Positions 37,101 through 51,510 are shown, numbered from the stretch's first letter. The stretch: DNA of 64,000 nt from Ficedula albicollis (GCF_000247815.1 NC_021676.1:18689020-18753019); one strand, 5' to 3'. Numbers and translations are program-made. Notes: generated from the sequence alone by a model not told the origin.

Positions 37101-40100
37101 GAAGAGGAAATTTCTGACTTGTATCCCTTGTTTGCTGCTCCTTTGGGATGGTGCAGTTTTTGTCCTTAACCAGCTGGTGCCATACTCATGGTTATCCTAT
37201 ACCACAAACACCTATTTACTTTGAGGCAAGAATTTTACAATCAATAACTTTTTATTTGATCCGAGGGTTCTTTAATCTTTCTGCCATAGTCTCAAGATTA
37301 ACATGAGAATTAGGTTTCAGGGACTGATGGGTTTGCTTGTATTTATCCTTTTGTTTGTGTTGACAGATAATCCCATTACTGCTCTTTTTAGTAGTTTGAT
37401 GGCTGTGATTGCTTCTGTTACTGATGTCTGGCTTTAAACCTGTAAGCTTATCCAAGCACTTAGCACTGAACACCTCCCCATCCTCCTGAGGAGTGGACAG
37501 GATGAGTATGAATATTCTTGGCTGAAGTACTTGTCAAAAATTAAATGACAAAAAGAAAAGACAGAAGCAAAAGGCACATAGTGTTCAGGGAAATTCTTGC
37601 TTTGACTTCAGAGGAGAGGGTTTCAGATCTGTTAAAATTGGATATGGAATGGCTGGAGCTCCTTGCACTGTGTCCTTTTAGTGATCTTTGCCTTCTTCTG
37701 GGTATTAAGAGGTGTAAACCAGAGCATAAAATGGTGGAAAGCAGCCCAGGCCTGTTGGGTTGCCTCTCCTTTCTCCCTACAAGAACAAATTCTCACTATG
37801 CTCCTCCCTGCTCTGTTTTGCCCTCCTTGTACAAATTGTGCATCACTCCCACTGCAGCTTTATTTTTGCCATTGTGGCTTTAATTCTCTCTGTTGGAAAT
37901 CTGTAGCTCATGTACGACCAGCTAGAGCTTGTAATGATTCCTGCAAAGGGTCTGGTCCTGAATAAACCACACTGCAGCCCATGGCCACCACCCTGGGGCA
38001 CAACCACTGCTCCAGGCACCTGGAACAGCTGGAATTACCCTGGGGATGCCTTTGCCACTGGGAGTTGCCAGCTGAGCAAGGAGGTGGCTGTGTATCCATC
38101 CATCCATCCATCCATCCATCCATCCATGACACGAGGCTGCTGCAGTTTTTGGCTGTGTTGGGAGGAGCTGGTGCCTGTCCCTGCCTGGCTCATGCAGCAG
38201 GAGTGGCAGGGAACCTCTGGAACGTCAGCAGGAGGATATAAATGTGCCCTGGGGACTGCAGCAGGCACCTGCTTCTCAATTAAATTAAATTAAAATGAGG
38301 GAAGAGATGTTCTGCGTGCAGGTTTGCAAATACAGGTCAGTGGAAGGCGAGCTGGAGGCTTTGTGGTGAGGATTGAAAGGTGTTCTTGAGGTGTTTTCCT
38401 CTTCCCAGAAAAGCAGACTGGATGGAGCTTGTGTGGGGAAGGAGCAGAGGCCACTTCTTACAAGCCTCTCATTGTGAATGATTTTGAGCTGTGACGTTGT
38501 TGTACCAAAAAAACAAAGCTTTAAACAGTATATAAAAAAAAAACCAAGATACTTCCTTTAAGTGAGCTGTAGAAATTAAAAAGGGTTTTTCTGCTGATGG
38601 GTCCATCTAGAATGTGTTTTCCCACTGAAGTGCATCTCCTTGGGAGGGGAGTGGGTCCTGCCCAAGCTTCCATGGAGCTCATCCTGATGGAGCCTGGCTG
38701 GAGCAAGCAGAGGTACATCCATGTTTTTCTGTGGATCTTTGTATTTCCTTGATGTTTTTCCACTTGAAGCTGTGGAGACCCATGGAAGGATAAGGTGAGG
38801 AGTGCATGAAGCCTTGAGAGGCTAAAAATCTGAATTTGGCTGGTGCAGTGCTTGTCCTCTGTCAGCCTTTTGTCTTCAAATTTCATATTTGAGTATTTTT
38901 ATATTAATTTGTAGCCGTTCAGGAACGTACTTTATCACTTGAAAGCAGTGAATTTTCTTTCTTCTGTCTGGATCTGATTGTTTGAAAGACATTAAGAAGA
39001 GAATACAGTTTTGCCCTTATGTACCTGCTGTGGCTTCACCCAACATTTCAGCTTACTGTGATTTATAGAAATTAGCAAGTTCTTTTAACTAGCCAAGGCT
39101 TCTGGCAGCTCTTTCTTGAATAAAATTTTATTTTCCTGAATAGTCAGTAGGGTTTTTTTATTCCCTTCTAAACGGCTCTTATAAATATCAAAAGAGTCAT
39201 AAAAACCCTTATAAATTTTTTTTTATTGATTCAGGAAAAATAAACCCAGGGCTTTTACTTAAAGGGTAATATTGGAAACTAGTTTTGGTTTGGCTGGTTT
39301 TTATAGGAGTATTCTTAAAGGAGCCAGGTTGAAGCACCCAGATTTTACTGAGATCCTTGTTTTGTTTTACTGATCCAGCTGGAATTAGTCAAAAACCAGA
39401 CACCTGCACTCCTAAAAATACACAAATGTAACCTGGGGCAGCCTCTGGGCTTGGGGTCTGAAACATGGGATAAGGAAAGAGAGAGAAAAGAAGGGAGTGG
39501 GATTATTTAGATGGCTTTTGAATGGCTTGTTTCTCAGATGACTTAATTTTATTTTTTAACAGAACAATTTGATGTTCCCTTGGTTCGCCCCTTTGGATAA
39601 TTTGGTGTAAAGTTTCAGGGACTGGGTTTTCAGGAGGGTTTATAAGGAAGTGATGGCCATGGAAAGAGTTGTCAGCAGAGGAAATCCAGCTGTCATTTCA
39701 CAGCAGAAAGTGAGCAGCGTTTCCTGTTACAGCTCTCACCAGAACACTTCTTGTTCCATCACTGACACCATCCCCCAGTTTTTCCACAGAAATCTCTGAG
39801 TGTGTCTGCACAGCTTTCATTAAGTGGGGAGGAGATGGGACTTTGGGAAAGCCTGTGAATGGCCAGATGAAGATGGGATTTGGGGGGCAGTGGAGTGGGT
39901 TGGGATGGATGGGGTGTGACAGGAGATGATGCTTCTCCCTCCTGAGCAATAACAGGTGCACCTTGTGGGATTGAGGTTTTTGGCAAGCAGAGGAACTTGT
40001 ATGAATGGATTATAAATCTTGTCAAAAGGTGCCTTGTTGATCATCACAGTCTATTCATTTATTTCCAGTGTCTTTATCTCAAGGTTACCAAACAAAAATG

Positions 40101-40145
40101 GGAAGTTTCAAACATGCTTTGGGGTGATTGAGCAGGAAAAAAATT
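37101..40145. other. Unique non-coding sequence
   Basis: No supported gene. An (ATCC)8 microsatellite lies at 38094-38126. 38880-39260 is AT-rich and repeat-free. The 112-codon frame at 37545-37883 shows no domain. Confidence 0.5.
38094..38126 (+). repeat. (ATCC)8 microsatellite
   Basis: Eight uninterrupted ATCC units. Confidence 0.95.
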
Positions 40146-40300
40146 ACATTCCAGTGGTTTGGGTTGGAAAGAACCTTAAAGCCCGTTTTGTCCCAACCCC
40201 ATTCCATGGGCAGGGACCCTCCCACCCTCCCAGGGTGCTCCAAGCTCTGTCCAGCCTGGCCCTGGACACTCCCAGGGACCCCCAGCCCCACATTTTAGCA
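40146..40300 (-). mobile_element. CR1 LINE 3' tail fragment
   Basis: GGTTTGGGTTGGAAAGAACC, TTAAAGCCCGTTTTGTCCCA, CCATTCCATGGGCAGGGACC and CCAAGCTCTGTCCAGCCTGG give the antisense CR1 tail without the final ATTCTATG repeats. Confidence 0.9.
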
Positions 40301-43084
40301 CAGATTTAGTTCTCCACTCCCATGTTGTGCCTTGGCCCCTTTTCCATCTTCCCTCATGTCCTTGCCCAGTGTCCCATTTGTGATGATGATGGGTGCAGGT
40401 GCTGCAGGAATCATCTCCACGTCTGCTTGCTAGAACTCTTTTTGGTTTTTTCTCTTTTTAATGGACTAAAGCAGCAAGAACATATTTCTATCTGTTTATT
40501 TGCTCATGCTGCTTTGTGAAACAAGGCACACTGAACACACCCATTTCTTTAAAACAGGGAGCAGCAACTGGTTTTGCATAATTTCTAAATCCTCTGGACA
40601 CGAGTGGCTTCAAAAGAAGCCCACAATAAAACCATCCCAAACCCCACTATAAAAGTAAAAGGCAAATTGAGATACCAGACTACAAAAGTATTCTGAATAA
40701 TTGGGGATTATCCTTTAATTTCATGAATTGAGGAAGAACTAAATCTTTTTATTTTTGTGCAAATTCTGTATTTCACCTGTGATGATGATTGCTGGTGCTG
40801 GGGATTAAATGCTGAAAATTTCTTTTAAAAACTCTGCTGTGGTACCTGTGAATGAAATCACAGAAACCAGGTGGGAGCTGCTTTTGGTGATGGCTGGGGA
40901 GTCAGGAGGAGGTTTTGGGCTCCTTTGGCTGGGAATTACCATAACCTGGGAAATGCTGGGGAGAAGCTGATTCTCGGAAATGAGTTTGATATTTTTTTTT
41001 TTGGTGTTTAATTTTTCCTGCTGCAGCCTTGTGTAGCCCAGATGCATTATGCAGGTGCAGAGCAGCTCCAGGAAGCAGAGAATGGCATGCTCAGAGCCAT
41101 TGATGAGAACTGAGGTTACTTTTAATGTCTTGTACCACAAGTATTTCGTGTATTTTTCGTCCTTAATGGCATTCAGGCTTGTTACAGGAATTAAGCACTG
41201 TGAGTTAAAATAACAAATCTGCACTATGCTTTGCTGGGTTTTAAATCAAAATGGCATTCTTTTTTTCATGAGCCCATAATCCTTTCTTTTATACAGTTTG
41301 ATGCTAGCCAGCTCTTGCTTCCTGAGGCAGAACCATTAGATATCAAAAATATAATTGCTCTCTATATGAGTGCTCCTTTGTAGCCCAGCCCTTTCATGTT
41401 TTGAGGCTGCAGCACTTTTATTTCTTTAAAAATATTCTATTAAGTTCTCCTGAATTGTGAATCTCAGCCTCCACAGGTAAGGGGTCAGTGCCCTGTTGGG
41501 AATCAGCAGAGAAGTGGAGGTTCATGGTTAGGATTTGCTTTTTGGTGTGGGAGTTCAGCTGGAAATAGTGAAATCCAGAGACAGGAGACTGTAATTATCC
41601 CATCAGTGCCAGTTGGGAGTTAATTAATCTATAGTTCCCCACCTGGCATCCAAAGTGGAAACTGTTTTGGGTGAGGGAGAGAATAGTAATGGCTTATCTT
41701 GCACTTGCTTGAGTGTGAGAGGTTTGGAACACACAGATGCTGAAAGATATACATTGCATTTATTAATGTGCTACAGGAGCGCTGCTTTGCCTCACTCCAC
41801 ACAAAAATCCGTGGAGGTGTCTGATTTGTGTGGACAGGTGTTTTAAAACCCCAGGGGGTCTTTTTTGTTCCTTGCTTCTTTCCACTCTGTATCTGTAATT
41901 AAAAGCACTGCAGAGACCTGCAAAGCAAACTCCCCACCCATCCTTCTGTCCCTGGGGAATTTCCTCTCCCTGGGTGAGGGGAGGGAAGGTGTGGGAAGTT
42001 CTGACCTGTGCTGGACACCAGCAGTTGCCCCTGTCTTGCTGAAGGTTAGAATTACAAAAGCCCAAGTACACAGACATTTCCTTTAATAATACAAACCCGT
42101 TTTCTCTAGTCTGCCAGAATTGGGAGCGTCTGGTGGTTTCCATGGAGAAGGATATTTCTTACAAGGCCCAGCTATTTTTGCAGACTATTTTGTAATGTAT
42201 TTGAACTTGCAGTCTTGTGCCATTTCTGTTCTGCTGCTCCACGAGCAGGGCAGGGAAATAGAGCCAAATTCCCATTAAGGAGCAGCCAGGGGCTTCTGTC
42301 CTGGATGGTTTTGAGGGTCAGGGCACTGTCTTTGTGCTGTCCCCTGGTTTTACTGTGTTTTTCAAGGAGAATCCCCATGCAGGTGAGAGAGCACAAGCAC
42401 CAGCACAAGGCTGCTGCTCAGACCCCAGGAAATATTCCTTTGGGAAACATAATTTTCCTGCTGCTGCTTCCTTTTCTGAATTTTACATGGTCTGAGTTTG
42501 TTTTCCAATTGACAGCTTGGCTTTCTCCAATTTTGTAATTATATATAAAGTTTTGTCTAACAAATGCCATTTCTTCTTCCTTGATTCCTCTAATTAGAAC
42601 TTAAATTGTGTTACTTACTGGTCCTTCAGTGCTTTCTTCTCATGGCTGCAAGAAGAGAAAGCTCAGAAAAACGTGCCTAGACAACATCCTGTCTTTGCAG
42701 CTCGTCCCCTATTGCTTCAGTGTTGTCCACTACAAGTTTAATTACTGTGTGAGAAATACTTTTCTCAAGTGGAGCCAAAATCTAGGATTTAAGCCAAAGT
42801 AAATTAACAGTTCTCAGAAAACCTGGAGTCCCAAAGCCAAGAATTTCAAGGCTTTTAGGCATCTCTCTGTTATTGGCAGGCATTTCGTGATGTCATGTGG
42901 TAGAACAAATGGACACCCAAAAGCTGGAGTCAACGTTGTGCCAGTTTAGCAGGAAAGATTAAAACCAATTTAATTTAGGGAGGCCAAATTGAAAAGAATG
43001 ATTATACACAGAAATGGTGGGGTTATTTCATAAGCCATATCCCTTCTTCTCCATTAATGGCAAATTTCCAAGCTCCATTCTGAG
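40301..43084. other. Unique non-coding sequence
   Basis: No supported gene or transposon. AT-rich blocks near 41260-41460 and 42530-43060 are repeat-free. The minus-strand 139-codon frame at 40805-41224 and the 126-codon frame at 41763-42143 show no domain. Confidence 0.5.
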
Positions 43085-43216
43085 TTCCTAAATTTGCACT
43101 CTTAGTTTTTCTTCTTCTTTTTTTTTTTTTTTTTTGTTTTTTTGGGGGGGTTCCTAAATTTGCACTCTTAGTTTTTCTTCTTTTTTTTTTTATTGTTTGT
43201 TTTTTTGGGGGGGAGC
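43085..43216. repeat. 66-bp direct duplication ending in T run and short G run
   Basis: TTCCTAAATTTGCACTCTTA occurs at 43085 and 43151. Each copy is followed by TTTTTCTTC, a long T run, GTTTTTTTGG and a run of 7 G. The copies differ only in homopolymer length. The layout (T run, short G run, restart of upstream sequence) is a small version of the larger poly-G loci. Confidence 0.9.
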
Positions 43217-43730
43217 AGAGGGGGACTGCTTATTTGTGATGTTATATTTGATTAATCATATTTCCAAATGTGTTAAATGTAGTTCTCTCCTTTTTTTTTC
43301 TGCTTTTTTTTTTTTCCCCTGAATTGCCATACTACACAGACCAAACATTGAATGTAGTATAAAATAACTTTTGTTCAAGGACTTAGAAGGAAAAGAGCTA
43401 TTGGCTGATGGAGTGAGGTTGACACAACGTTTGAGGAAAATTCCTGATGCTTGATTTTACCTGGTGTGTGCAACCAGGAGGGCTCTGTGTGTGTGTGTGT
43501 GTTCAGCACAGAGCTGATAATAAGAGTCCCTCTTTGTGTCTGGTTCTTGCAAACACAAAGCCCTGAGGAAGAAAGGGAGCTGTGGTGCTCTCAGGCTGTG
43601 GTGGTGGGTTCTCTGGGGTGGTCAGATCCTGCAGATCCAAACGTGTGGGATGTGCTGGGACATGAGGTCTGGGTTCTGCTCGTGGCAGAGCTGTTGGGAG
43701 CCATGGGGGTTGTTTTGCTGGTAAATCTTC
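43217..43730. other. Unique non-coding sequence with a (GT)n run
   Basis: Nothing gene-like. T runs occur near 43290-43315, and a (GT)8-type microsatellite lies at 43486-43502. Confidence 0.5.
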
Positions 43731-43850
43731 ATGGAATCCAGGCTGGTTTGGGTTGGAGGGGACTTCAGAGCTCATCTCCTCCCACCCCCTGCCATGGGGC
43801 ACCTTCCACTTGGATGCTCCAAGCCCCACCCAGGGCTGGAGGGGGCCAAA
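43731..43850 (-). mobile_element. CR1 LINE 3' tail fragment
   Basis: CATGGAATCCAGGCTGGTTT, GGGTTGGAGGGGACTTCAGA, CCACCCCCTGCCATGGGGCA and TTGGATGCTCCAAGCCCCAC match the antisense CR1 tail with moderate divergence. The distal end is approximate. Confidence 0.85.
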
Positions 43851-44420
43851 GGCAGCAGGGCTGGAATCTGCCCCCACTCCACCTTGAGCTGAGCCCCCTC
43901 CTGTCAGAGCAGGGTCTCTCCTGCAGCACAGCCCTGGGGGCTGGCTGCTGTGGGGGCTTCTGGCATCTCTCCCTCCTCCCCAGCACCTCCTGTGTCTGCT
44001 CAGCTCTCACCAGCCAGGGCTTTGCTGTTTAACACTCCATTGTGTTCAGTGCCTGGAAAGGCTTTGGGGGCTGGACAAATCCACCCTGCCTGGTGGGCAC
44101 CCACCGTGGCAGAGCCACCCAGGCTGCTCCAGGCACTTCCAGAGTGTCACTTGTGTCCCTTGCACATGTGGCAGTGCTCATCCTGTCCATGCTCTGTGTG
44201 CTGATGTGTTCATGGGAGGGTGGGGTGTGTGTATGCTCTCATAATAGTTTGAAAAGAAAGGGGAATTCTGTCCCTGAATTTGTTTATTTTCAGATCTGTA
44301 TTCTGTTGAAGTGCTCCAGGAAGGAAATGCTGAAAGCAGAGCAGGTCCTGATATATCAGCTTTGCCTCCTGGGTGCTGGGAGGGAGTCACCCAGCAGGAA
44401 GGTGGGATGGAAGCATCCTG
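43851..44420. other. Unique GC-richer sequence
   Basis: No supported gene. Overlapping frames on both strands extend into the adjacent 50-bp array and are not coding. Confidence 0.5.
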
Positions 44421-45770
44421 TACCAGCCCTGGGCTGGCAGATGTTCCAGGTCTGGGGATTGTTCTGTACCAGCCCTGCCTGCAGCATCCTGTACCAGCCC
44501 TGGGCTGCCAGATGTTCCAGGTCTGGGGATTGTTCTGTACCAGCCTGTCCTGGGCTGGCAGATGTTCCAGGTCTGGGGATTGTTCTGTACCAGCCTGTCC
44601 TGGGCTGGCAGATGTTCCAGGTCTGGGGATTGTTCTGTACCAGCCTGTCCTGGGCTGGCAGATGTTCCAGGTCTGGGGATTGTTCTGTACCAGCCTGTCC
44701 TGGGCTGGCAGATGTTCCAGGTCTGGGGATTGTTCTGTACCAGCCTGTCCTGGGCTGGCAGATGTTCCAGGTCTGGGGATTGTTCTGTACCAGCCTGTCC
44801 TGGGCTGGCAGATGTTCCAGGTCTGGGGATTGTTCTGTACCAGCCTGTCCTGGGCTGGCAGATGTTCCAGGTCTGGGGATTGTTCTGTACCAGCCTGTCC
44901 TGGGCTGGCAGATGTTCCAGGTCTGGGGATTGTTCTGTACCAGCCTGTCCTGGGCTGGCAGATGTTCCAGGTCTGGGGATTGTTCTGTACCAGCCTGTCC
45001 TGGGCTGGCAGATGTTCCAGGTCTGGGGATTGTTCTGTACCAGCCCTGCCTGGGCTGGCAGATGCTCCAGGTCACTGCAGCACTCTGTACCAGCCTGTCC
45101 TGGGCTGGCAGATGTTCCAGGTCTGGGGATTGTTCTGTACCAGCCTGTCCTGGGCTGGCAGATGTTCCAGGTCTGGGGATTGTTCTGTACCAGCCTGTCC
45201 TGGGCTGGCAGATGTTCCAGGTCTGGGGATTGTTCTGTACCAGCCTGTCCTGGGCTGGCAGATGTTCCAGGTCTGGGGATTGTTCTGTACCAGCCTGTCC
45301 TGGGCTGGCAGATGTTCCAGGTCTGGGGATTGTTCTGTACCAGCCTGTCCTGGGCTGGCAGATGTTCCAGGTCTGGGGATTGTTCTGTACCAGCCTGTCC
45401 TGGGCTGGCAGATGTTCCAGGTCTGGGGATTGTTCTGTACCAGCCTGTCCTGGGCTGGCAGATGTTCCAGGTCTGGGGATTGTTCTGTACCAGCCTGTCC
45501 TGGGCTGGCAGATGTTCCAGGTCTGGGGATTGTTCTGTACCAGCCTGTCCTGGGCTGGCAGATGTTCCAGGTCTGGGGATTGTTCTGTACCAGCCTGTCC
45601 TGGGCTGGCAGATGTTCCAGGGCACTGCAGCACTCTGTACCAGCCCTGCCTGGGCTGGCAGATGCTCCAGGTCACTGCAGCACTCTGTACCAGCCTGTCC
45701 TGGGCTGGCAGATGTTCCAGGGCACTGCAGCACTCTGTACCAGCCCTGCCTGGGCTGGCAGATGTTCCAG
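44421..45770. repeat. 50-bp minisatellite with 600-bp higher-order pattern
   Basis: From 44521 to 45770 there are exactly 25 units of 50 bp, each ending TGGCAGATGTTCCAG or GCTCCAG. They are preceded by a partial unit and a 71-bp unit. Two unit types exist: type A begins GTCTGGGGATTGTTCTGTAC, and type B begins G(T/G)CACTGCAGCACTCTGTAC. Type B occurs at 45071, 45621, 45671 and 45721. The variant bases CCCTGCC and GCTCCAG followed by a B unit recur exactly 600 bp apart (45021 and 45621), so a 12-unit block appears to have been duplicated. Stop-free frames of 448-590 codons on both strands are a consequence of the 50-bp period, not a protein. Confidence 0.97.
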
Positions 45771-47599
45771 GTGTCTCAGGTGGGACAGACTGTGGTGCTG
45801 TGTAATTCCTGCACTGACAGCACTCACTGCCATCCCTGGTGTGTCCCTGCACATCAGAACCTCACCATTTACTGCAGCTGGTGGGCAAATACACGGTGTG
45901 AGAGTGAGGAGGGGAGCAGCACCGAGAGCAGGGTCAGAACATTTTGCTATTTATTTTGTACCAATGATTATTCAATTATTCAGCATTCATTTTGTTGTCA
46001 CAAAATGCCTTTGCTCATGCAGGAAAGCAAGGTGGGCTGAGAATGAGCCCCCACAAAGTGGGCATGTGTACATGTGTGTATGAGCTCCTAATAAGAGATG
46101 CTGCTGAAGGAGCTTGCTGGGTGTAGCTGGGACAGAATCCACGGAGAAAAGAGGAATCATGTATTACAACCAATGCGACTGACTGAATTCCTTGTTTTGA
46201 TGTTTGCTGTGGGTGTCAAGGATGTATAAATGCAAACAGCACATTCATAAATTATTTTGGGTTGCTGGTAGCTTTCTGAAGAAAATAATTTGTAATGAGC
46301 TTCATTTATGCACCAGAAATGAAGATGGGATTAGGCGAATATTGAACTGTAAATGCACTGGTGATTTTTGGCTTTTGTGTGTAGCACAGGGAATCTCATC
46401 ATCTATCTCTGCTCTGATCTTGAATATGCAGAGCTGGCTGTGCCTTTCATGCAGCAGCTATTTTAGTGTGCAGCAGTCTGGCCTTGAGTGTGTTTGGTGA
46501 GCTTGGCAGTGCTGGCAGCAGCACCTGCCCGGGCTCTCCCCACGGTCCTGCCGTGGTCTGGGGGCTCTGCTGGGCTCTGTGAGCAGAGCCTGGCCTGCAG
46601 AACCCCTGCTCTGCCTCTGCCAGGGCTCAGCTCCCCCAGTTCCAGCTGGGCTGGCTGCTTTCACCCTCCAGCTGCCCAGGTGAGGAGGGTGGGTCACTGC
46701 TCCGTGTGGGGCTGGGCTGCAGAGGGGTCCAGTGATTCCCACACCAGGAATTGGTCTTGGCAGGAATAGCAGGTGTTACACCTGGAGATTTTGCCTTCCA
46801 GGTGTCCTGCTGGGATTTGTGTGCTGTGAATTCCCACCATGGCTTGCCAGGGCTACCTTTGAGTGGCTCACCTGAGGGATGTGGTTTTTAGCCAGACTGA
46901 AAGGCTCCTGTGTGGTGAGCTGGAGTGTCACAGCCATTGCTGCATGTGAGCAATGGCTCTGTCTGAGGTGAATTACTCTGTGCAAAAGCTGAGAATGGGC
47001 TTTAGCACCCCTGGGAGTGCAGGCACCCAAAAAACCACCTGTGGGCAGTGCTCACCTGGGGCATGGGCTCAGAGGCATCTCAGTTGAGGGTGCACACAGG
47101 TGCCCGTATTGACAAGCCCTGGTTTTGCTGCAAAAGGAGGATGCATCAGCTCATTTTTGGAGTCTGTCAGATGAGGAAATGTGCTCTTTGCTGATGCATT
47201 TTAACGAGGCTGCTGAACCCTTGGGTGATTAGTGTATTGGTGCCACAGCGTGCACGGTGCTGAGAGCACTTACAGCCCTGATCTCAATTTCACACAGGTG
47301 CAGACAGCAAATATTTTTTCTTAGCAATTTCAGGCTCACACACTTAGAACGACCTTAGATATCTTCTCCATTTGTCTCTTTATATCTGCTGTGCATAATG
47401 GTGTTGGAGGGGCTGGGGTTAGTGACAAGATATGTGTTTTGGGCTGAATTGCTTGAACTGAGCCAGACCAGTTGTGTTCATGTGAATCAGGTTCCCTGAG
47501 GAAGCAGCTTCTTAAACTCTGGCCATTAAATGTGAAGGGTTCTGAAACAGGAGCTTTGGTGTTGGTTTCACTGCTGGTGAAATTTTTCCAGTTCTGATA
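45771..47599. other. Unique non-coding sequence
   Basis: No supported gene. 46500-46720 is GC-richer. AT-rich unique DNA occurs at 45940-46330. No transposon is recognised until the CR1 that starts near 47600. Confidence 0.5.
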
Positions 47600-48335
<736 letters not shown>

Positions 48336-51300
48336 GACCAGTGACATTCTCAATGCCTTTTTGTGTTTTTTTTTGTTTTTTTGTTTTTTTTTTAATGAGC
48401 TAATTCTTTAGCTTTAAGGTCTGCTTCATCTTATTTAGCCTTTTAGATTTTGCACAACAACCTTGCCCCTTGTTGGGCTGCCTGGAATTGTACTTCCACT
48501 TTAATTTAGTCACCTTGAAAGGGGACTGCCAAAAACAAAGGCAGGATTCAGTGATATGGATCAGCTTACACCAAATCAGCATTGTTGCCTGAGAATATCT
48601 CTTGCAGTGAGAGGAGCTTGAAACCTGCAGGGTGTCTTTTTATGAAAAAAGCAAAATATATACTTATTTGTATGCATAGACCACCTAGGGGAGTTTCTTT
48701 TGAATTTTGCAGTGTTTTAAACACTCATTGATGTGAGTGCTTATTGCAAAAGCAAGGACAAATAAGATGTACAGTAGCTAAAGGGCCATTTTTGCCTGGA
48801 GGTGCACAGGAGAGGAGTAAACAGGATTCATTAGAAGCAGAGGAAGGAGGAACAGCTGTGGGGACATGTCACCTGCCAGCACAGTGGCCCAGGACCTCGT
48901 GGTGGGAGCAGTGTTGTCTTACTGGCATCTTTTAATAGATGCCAGATTAAAGTGTTTCCTGAGCTCCACAGGCTGGAGGGTGCTGAGTACAAGTTGATTA
49001 ATATATCTGCATTTCTTTATTGGGTGTTTAATATCCCTTCCCCTCAGTGATCCTTTCACAGACAGCTAAAACCAGTTCCTGCTAGGCTTGGCCAGCCTTC
49101 CAGAGTTGCCCAGCCATGGTTGGTTTTTGGGTGGAGCAGAGGAGTTGCTGTTTGTGATGTTCACAAGAACCCCTGAAACATGATCAGAACCGAGGAAATT
49201 AATGAAATCTGGATTCTGCTAGATCTTATTGCATAGAAATACATCCTTTATAGGTTTTGGGCAAAGTTTAATTTCTCAATTTGCCCAGTGTAAGGGAATG
49301 ATTGTATTGCTGAAGTCTCAGAGAGAGGAAATGGAAGTACAGGAATTTCTGAGCACAAGGTGTTGGGTACAACTTATGGAAATAAGGTGGGAGGTCTACT
49401 TTTAGGGCCTACTGGGACCTTGGACCACTTAATTTTATTTTCCAGGTGCCAGTGCAGCAAAATTTAGGCAGAATTTTTTATCTGGAGGGCTCGCAGTGTT
49501 GCAGGTTTTCTGTGTCCAGCACACCAAATTGGTGGTGGTGTTGTAAGAAGCTTTTAAGACTTGAGTGGTAGCTCCAAAGTCATTTGATATGCATTCAAAA
49601 GCAGCAGGAGAAACTGCTAGTTCAGCAGATTAGGGGTGCTGATATGGTGTGGAAAGGTCACTGTGCAGCCCACCCAGATCTCTGCTCCCCAGCCTGGCAG
49701 GGATGCCAAGGTGACTGGGAAGTTTTGGTTAAATTTATGAATAGCCATTAAAACTAAAATCCTATGAGCTTTGGAGGCTGCTGTGTGCCTCCCTGACTGA
49801 CTGTTTGAATTTCCAGTGTTATTATTTTCCCGTGCAGGTTTCTGTGATGAGTTTCAGAGCACCTGTGAGCCTTTCCCACAGGTGGGAGCTTCCCTTCCCT
49901 GTCCCTCCCCTCCTCTCTGTCTGTCATTCAGCCTCACTTCTGGAATCCTTGGATTCTTCCCAAAGCTGGTTCAGAGCATGGTGTGGGATGGCTTTGCTTC
50001 ACCACTGAGGAGGAGGTTTGTGGGCTGGGTACATCTTCTATCAGCTGCCAGTCAGTTATGGCATCCCTTGCTTCCAGGCATTATTCCAACCTTTTCTTCC
50101 CCAGCTTCCTGCCCTTTCCAAGGCTCTGCAGGGATGCTGGCCTTTTGGGAATGTCCAGTTCCCCCAGACCACTTAGCCAGAGCAATCCTTGGGTCTGCAT
50201 TCCTCACCCTGAGGTTATTTTGGGAAAAATGTGCTCCCAGGAGTAGCCTGAGAGCTTGTAGGCAGCATCAGTGGATTCCCAGGATCTGGGGCAGACAGGG
50301 ATGGGGCCAGATGTGCTGCTGCAAGGACAATCTCCTCTCAGGGCTATCAGATGCTTTAGGGGGTGGTCCTTTGAATTGTTTTGAAAGATTTGATTGTTTC
50401 TGGTGGTTTTTTAAGTTGCCTCAATCACAGTAATTTATAGAATTGATTCCTCACCGCCCTTTCCTGGAAGGTGCCATCACACCTGAACAGACCTTTCAAA
50501 TTCATCTCCGTTAAAAATAATGGAATTGGGCTGTGGTGGTGTTTAGGAAATCAATCTCTTTTTGAAAACCCCCGTGCTTTTAGGAGGAGCAGAACCTCCC
50601 TGACAGAAGGATCTCCCTTCCCTCGGCAGAATTCCTCTGGAGATGCTCTTGGAGGGCATCCCTTGGTGTTCCCTTCCCTGTTGTGGGGAGATCTGTGTTT
50701 TTGGAGCTGCCATTTCCTCCAGTAGTTCTGTTCTGTTGCCTCTGTTAGTATTTAGTGGTGCTCTCTTTCCACTCTCCCTTTATCTTTTATGACATTTATG
50801 GCAGGCCCTGGACAAACAGCGATGTGCTCGGGGTTTATTTTCGGCACCAGCCTGCATTTCACAACCATCCCTTCTGCCAGAGCTGGGAAAAATCCTCCTC
50901 CCTTCATTCAGAAGAGCTCATTACTGCTGCTGGCTCCTCTTTCCAGAGCTTCTTAGTCCTTTTAGAGCCAATTCTTTGCCTTCCCTTGTTGGACACTGAG
51001 TCGTGGGGATGCCCTCGATGGATCTGTGGGTTTCTTCTCAGCAGTTCTGAGTGCTGCAATATTGTGTTGGCTGCTTTGCTTGCCTTATTTCCCCTCTTCA
51101 TTCTGCTGTATTTTTATATATAAAAATTATACATATATAAAATAAACAAGGAAGTTTCAGTAGAAAAGAAATCGTTGTTGAGAGAGGGCAAAATGACACT
51201 AAATTGGCAGCTTTACAGAAGGTATGATGCCTTTGATTGATTAGTTGTCAAAGAAATGTAATGTACTAAACATGATGAAGATTAAGGATGTGAAGATGGT

Positions 51301-51504
51301 TAAAATTCAAGTTGCATAAGTGTTTGGTGTTAGGTTTAGAGCCTCTTCCAGAATTTTAATTTTGAAAATGCAAAGTATTTGTTTTATGCTATTCCTTAGG
51401 AGCCCTCTAGATGTTTTGAAAATTTTGAGTTCTTCAAAAAACAACAACAACAAACAAAACACAATCTGAAAGTATTTAGTATTCACAGTTCGTGAATTAG
51501 ATAG

Positions 51505-51510
<6 letters not shown>
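48336..51510. other. Unique non-coding sequence
   Basis: No supported gene. T-rich stretches lie at 48360-48395. 49816-50433 carries a 205-codon + frame with no domain (Pro/Ser/Phe/Cys-rich). AT-rich unique DNA occurs at 51105-51500. Confidence 0.45.

Noticed and set aside
44042..46083. Several 448-590-codon frames on both strands
   Set aside because: All come from the 50-bp array. Five different frames being open at once is expected from a stop-free unit and argues against any real protein.
49816..50433. 205-codon + strand frame
   Set aside because: No domain, mixed Pro/Ser/Phe/Cys composition, overlapping frames, and no splice or promoter support.
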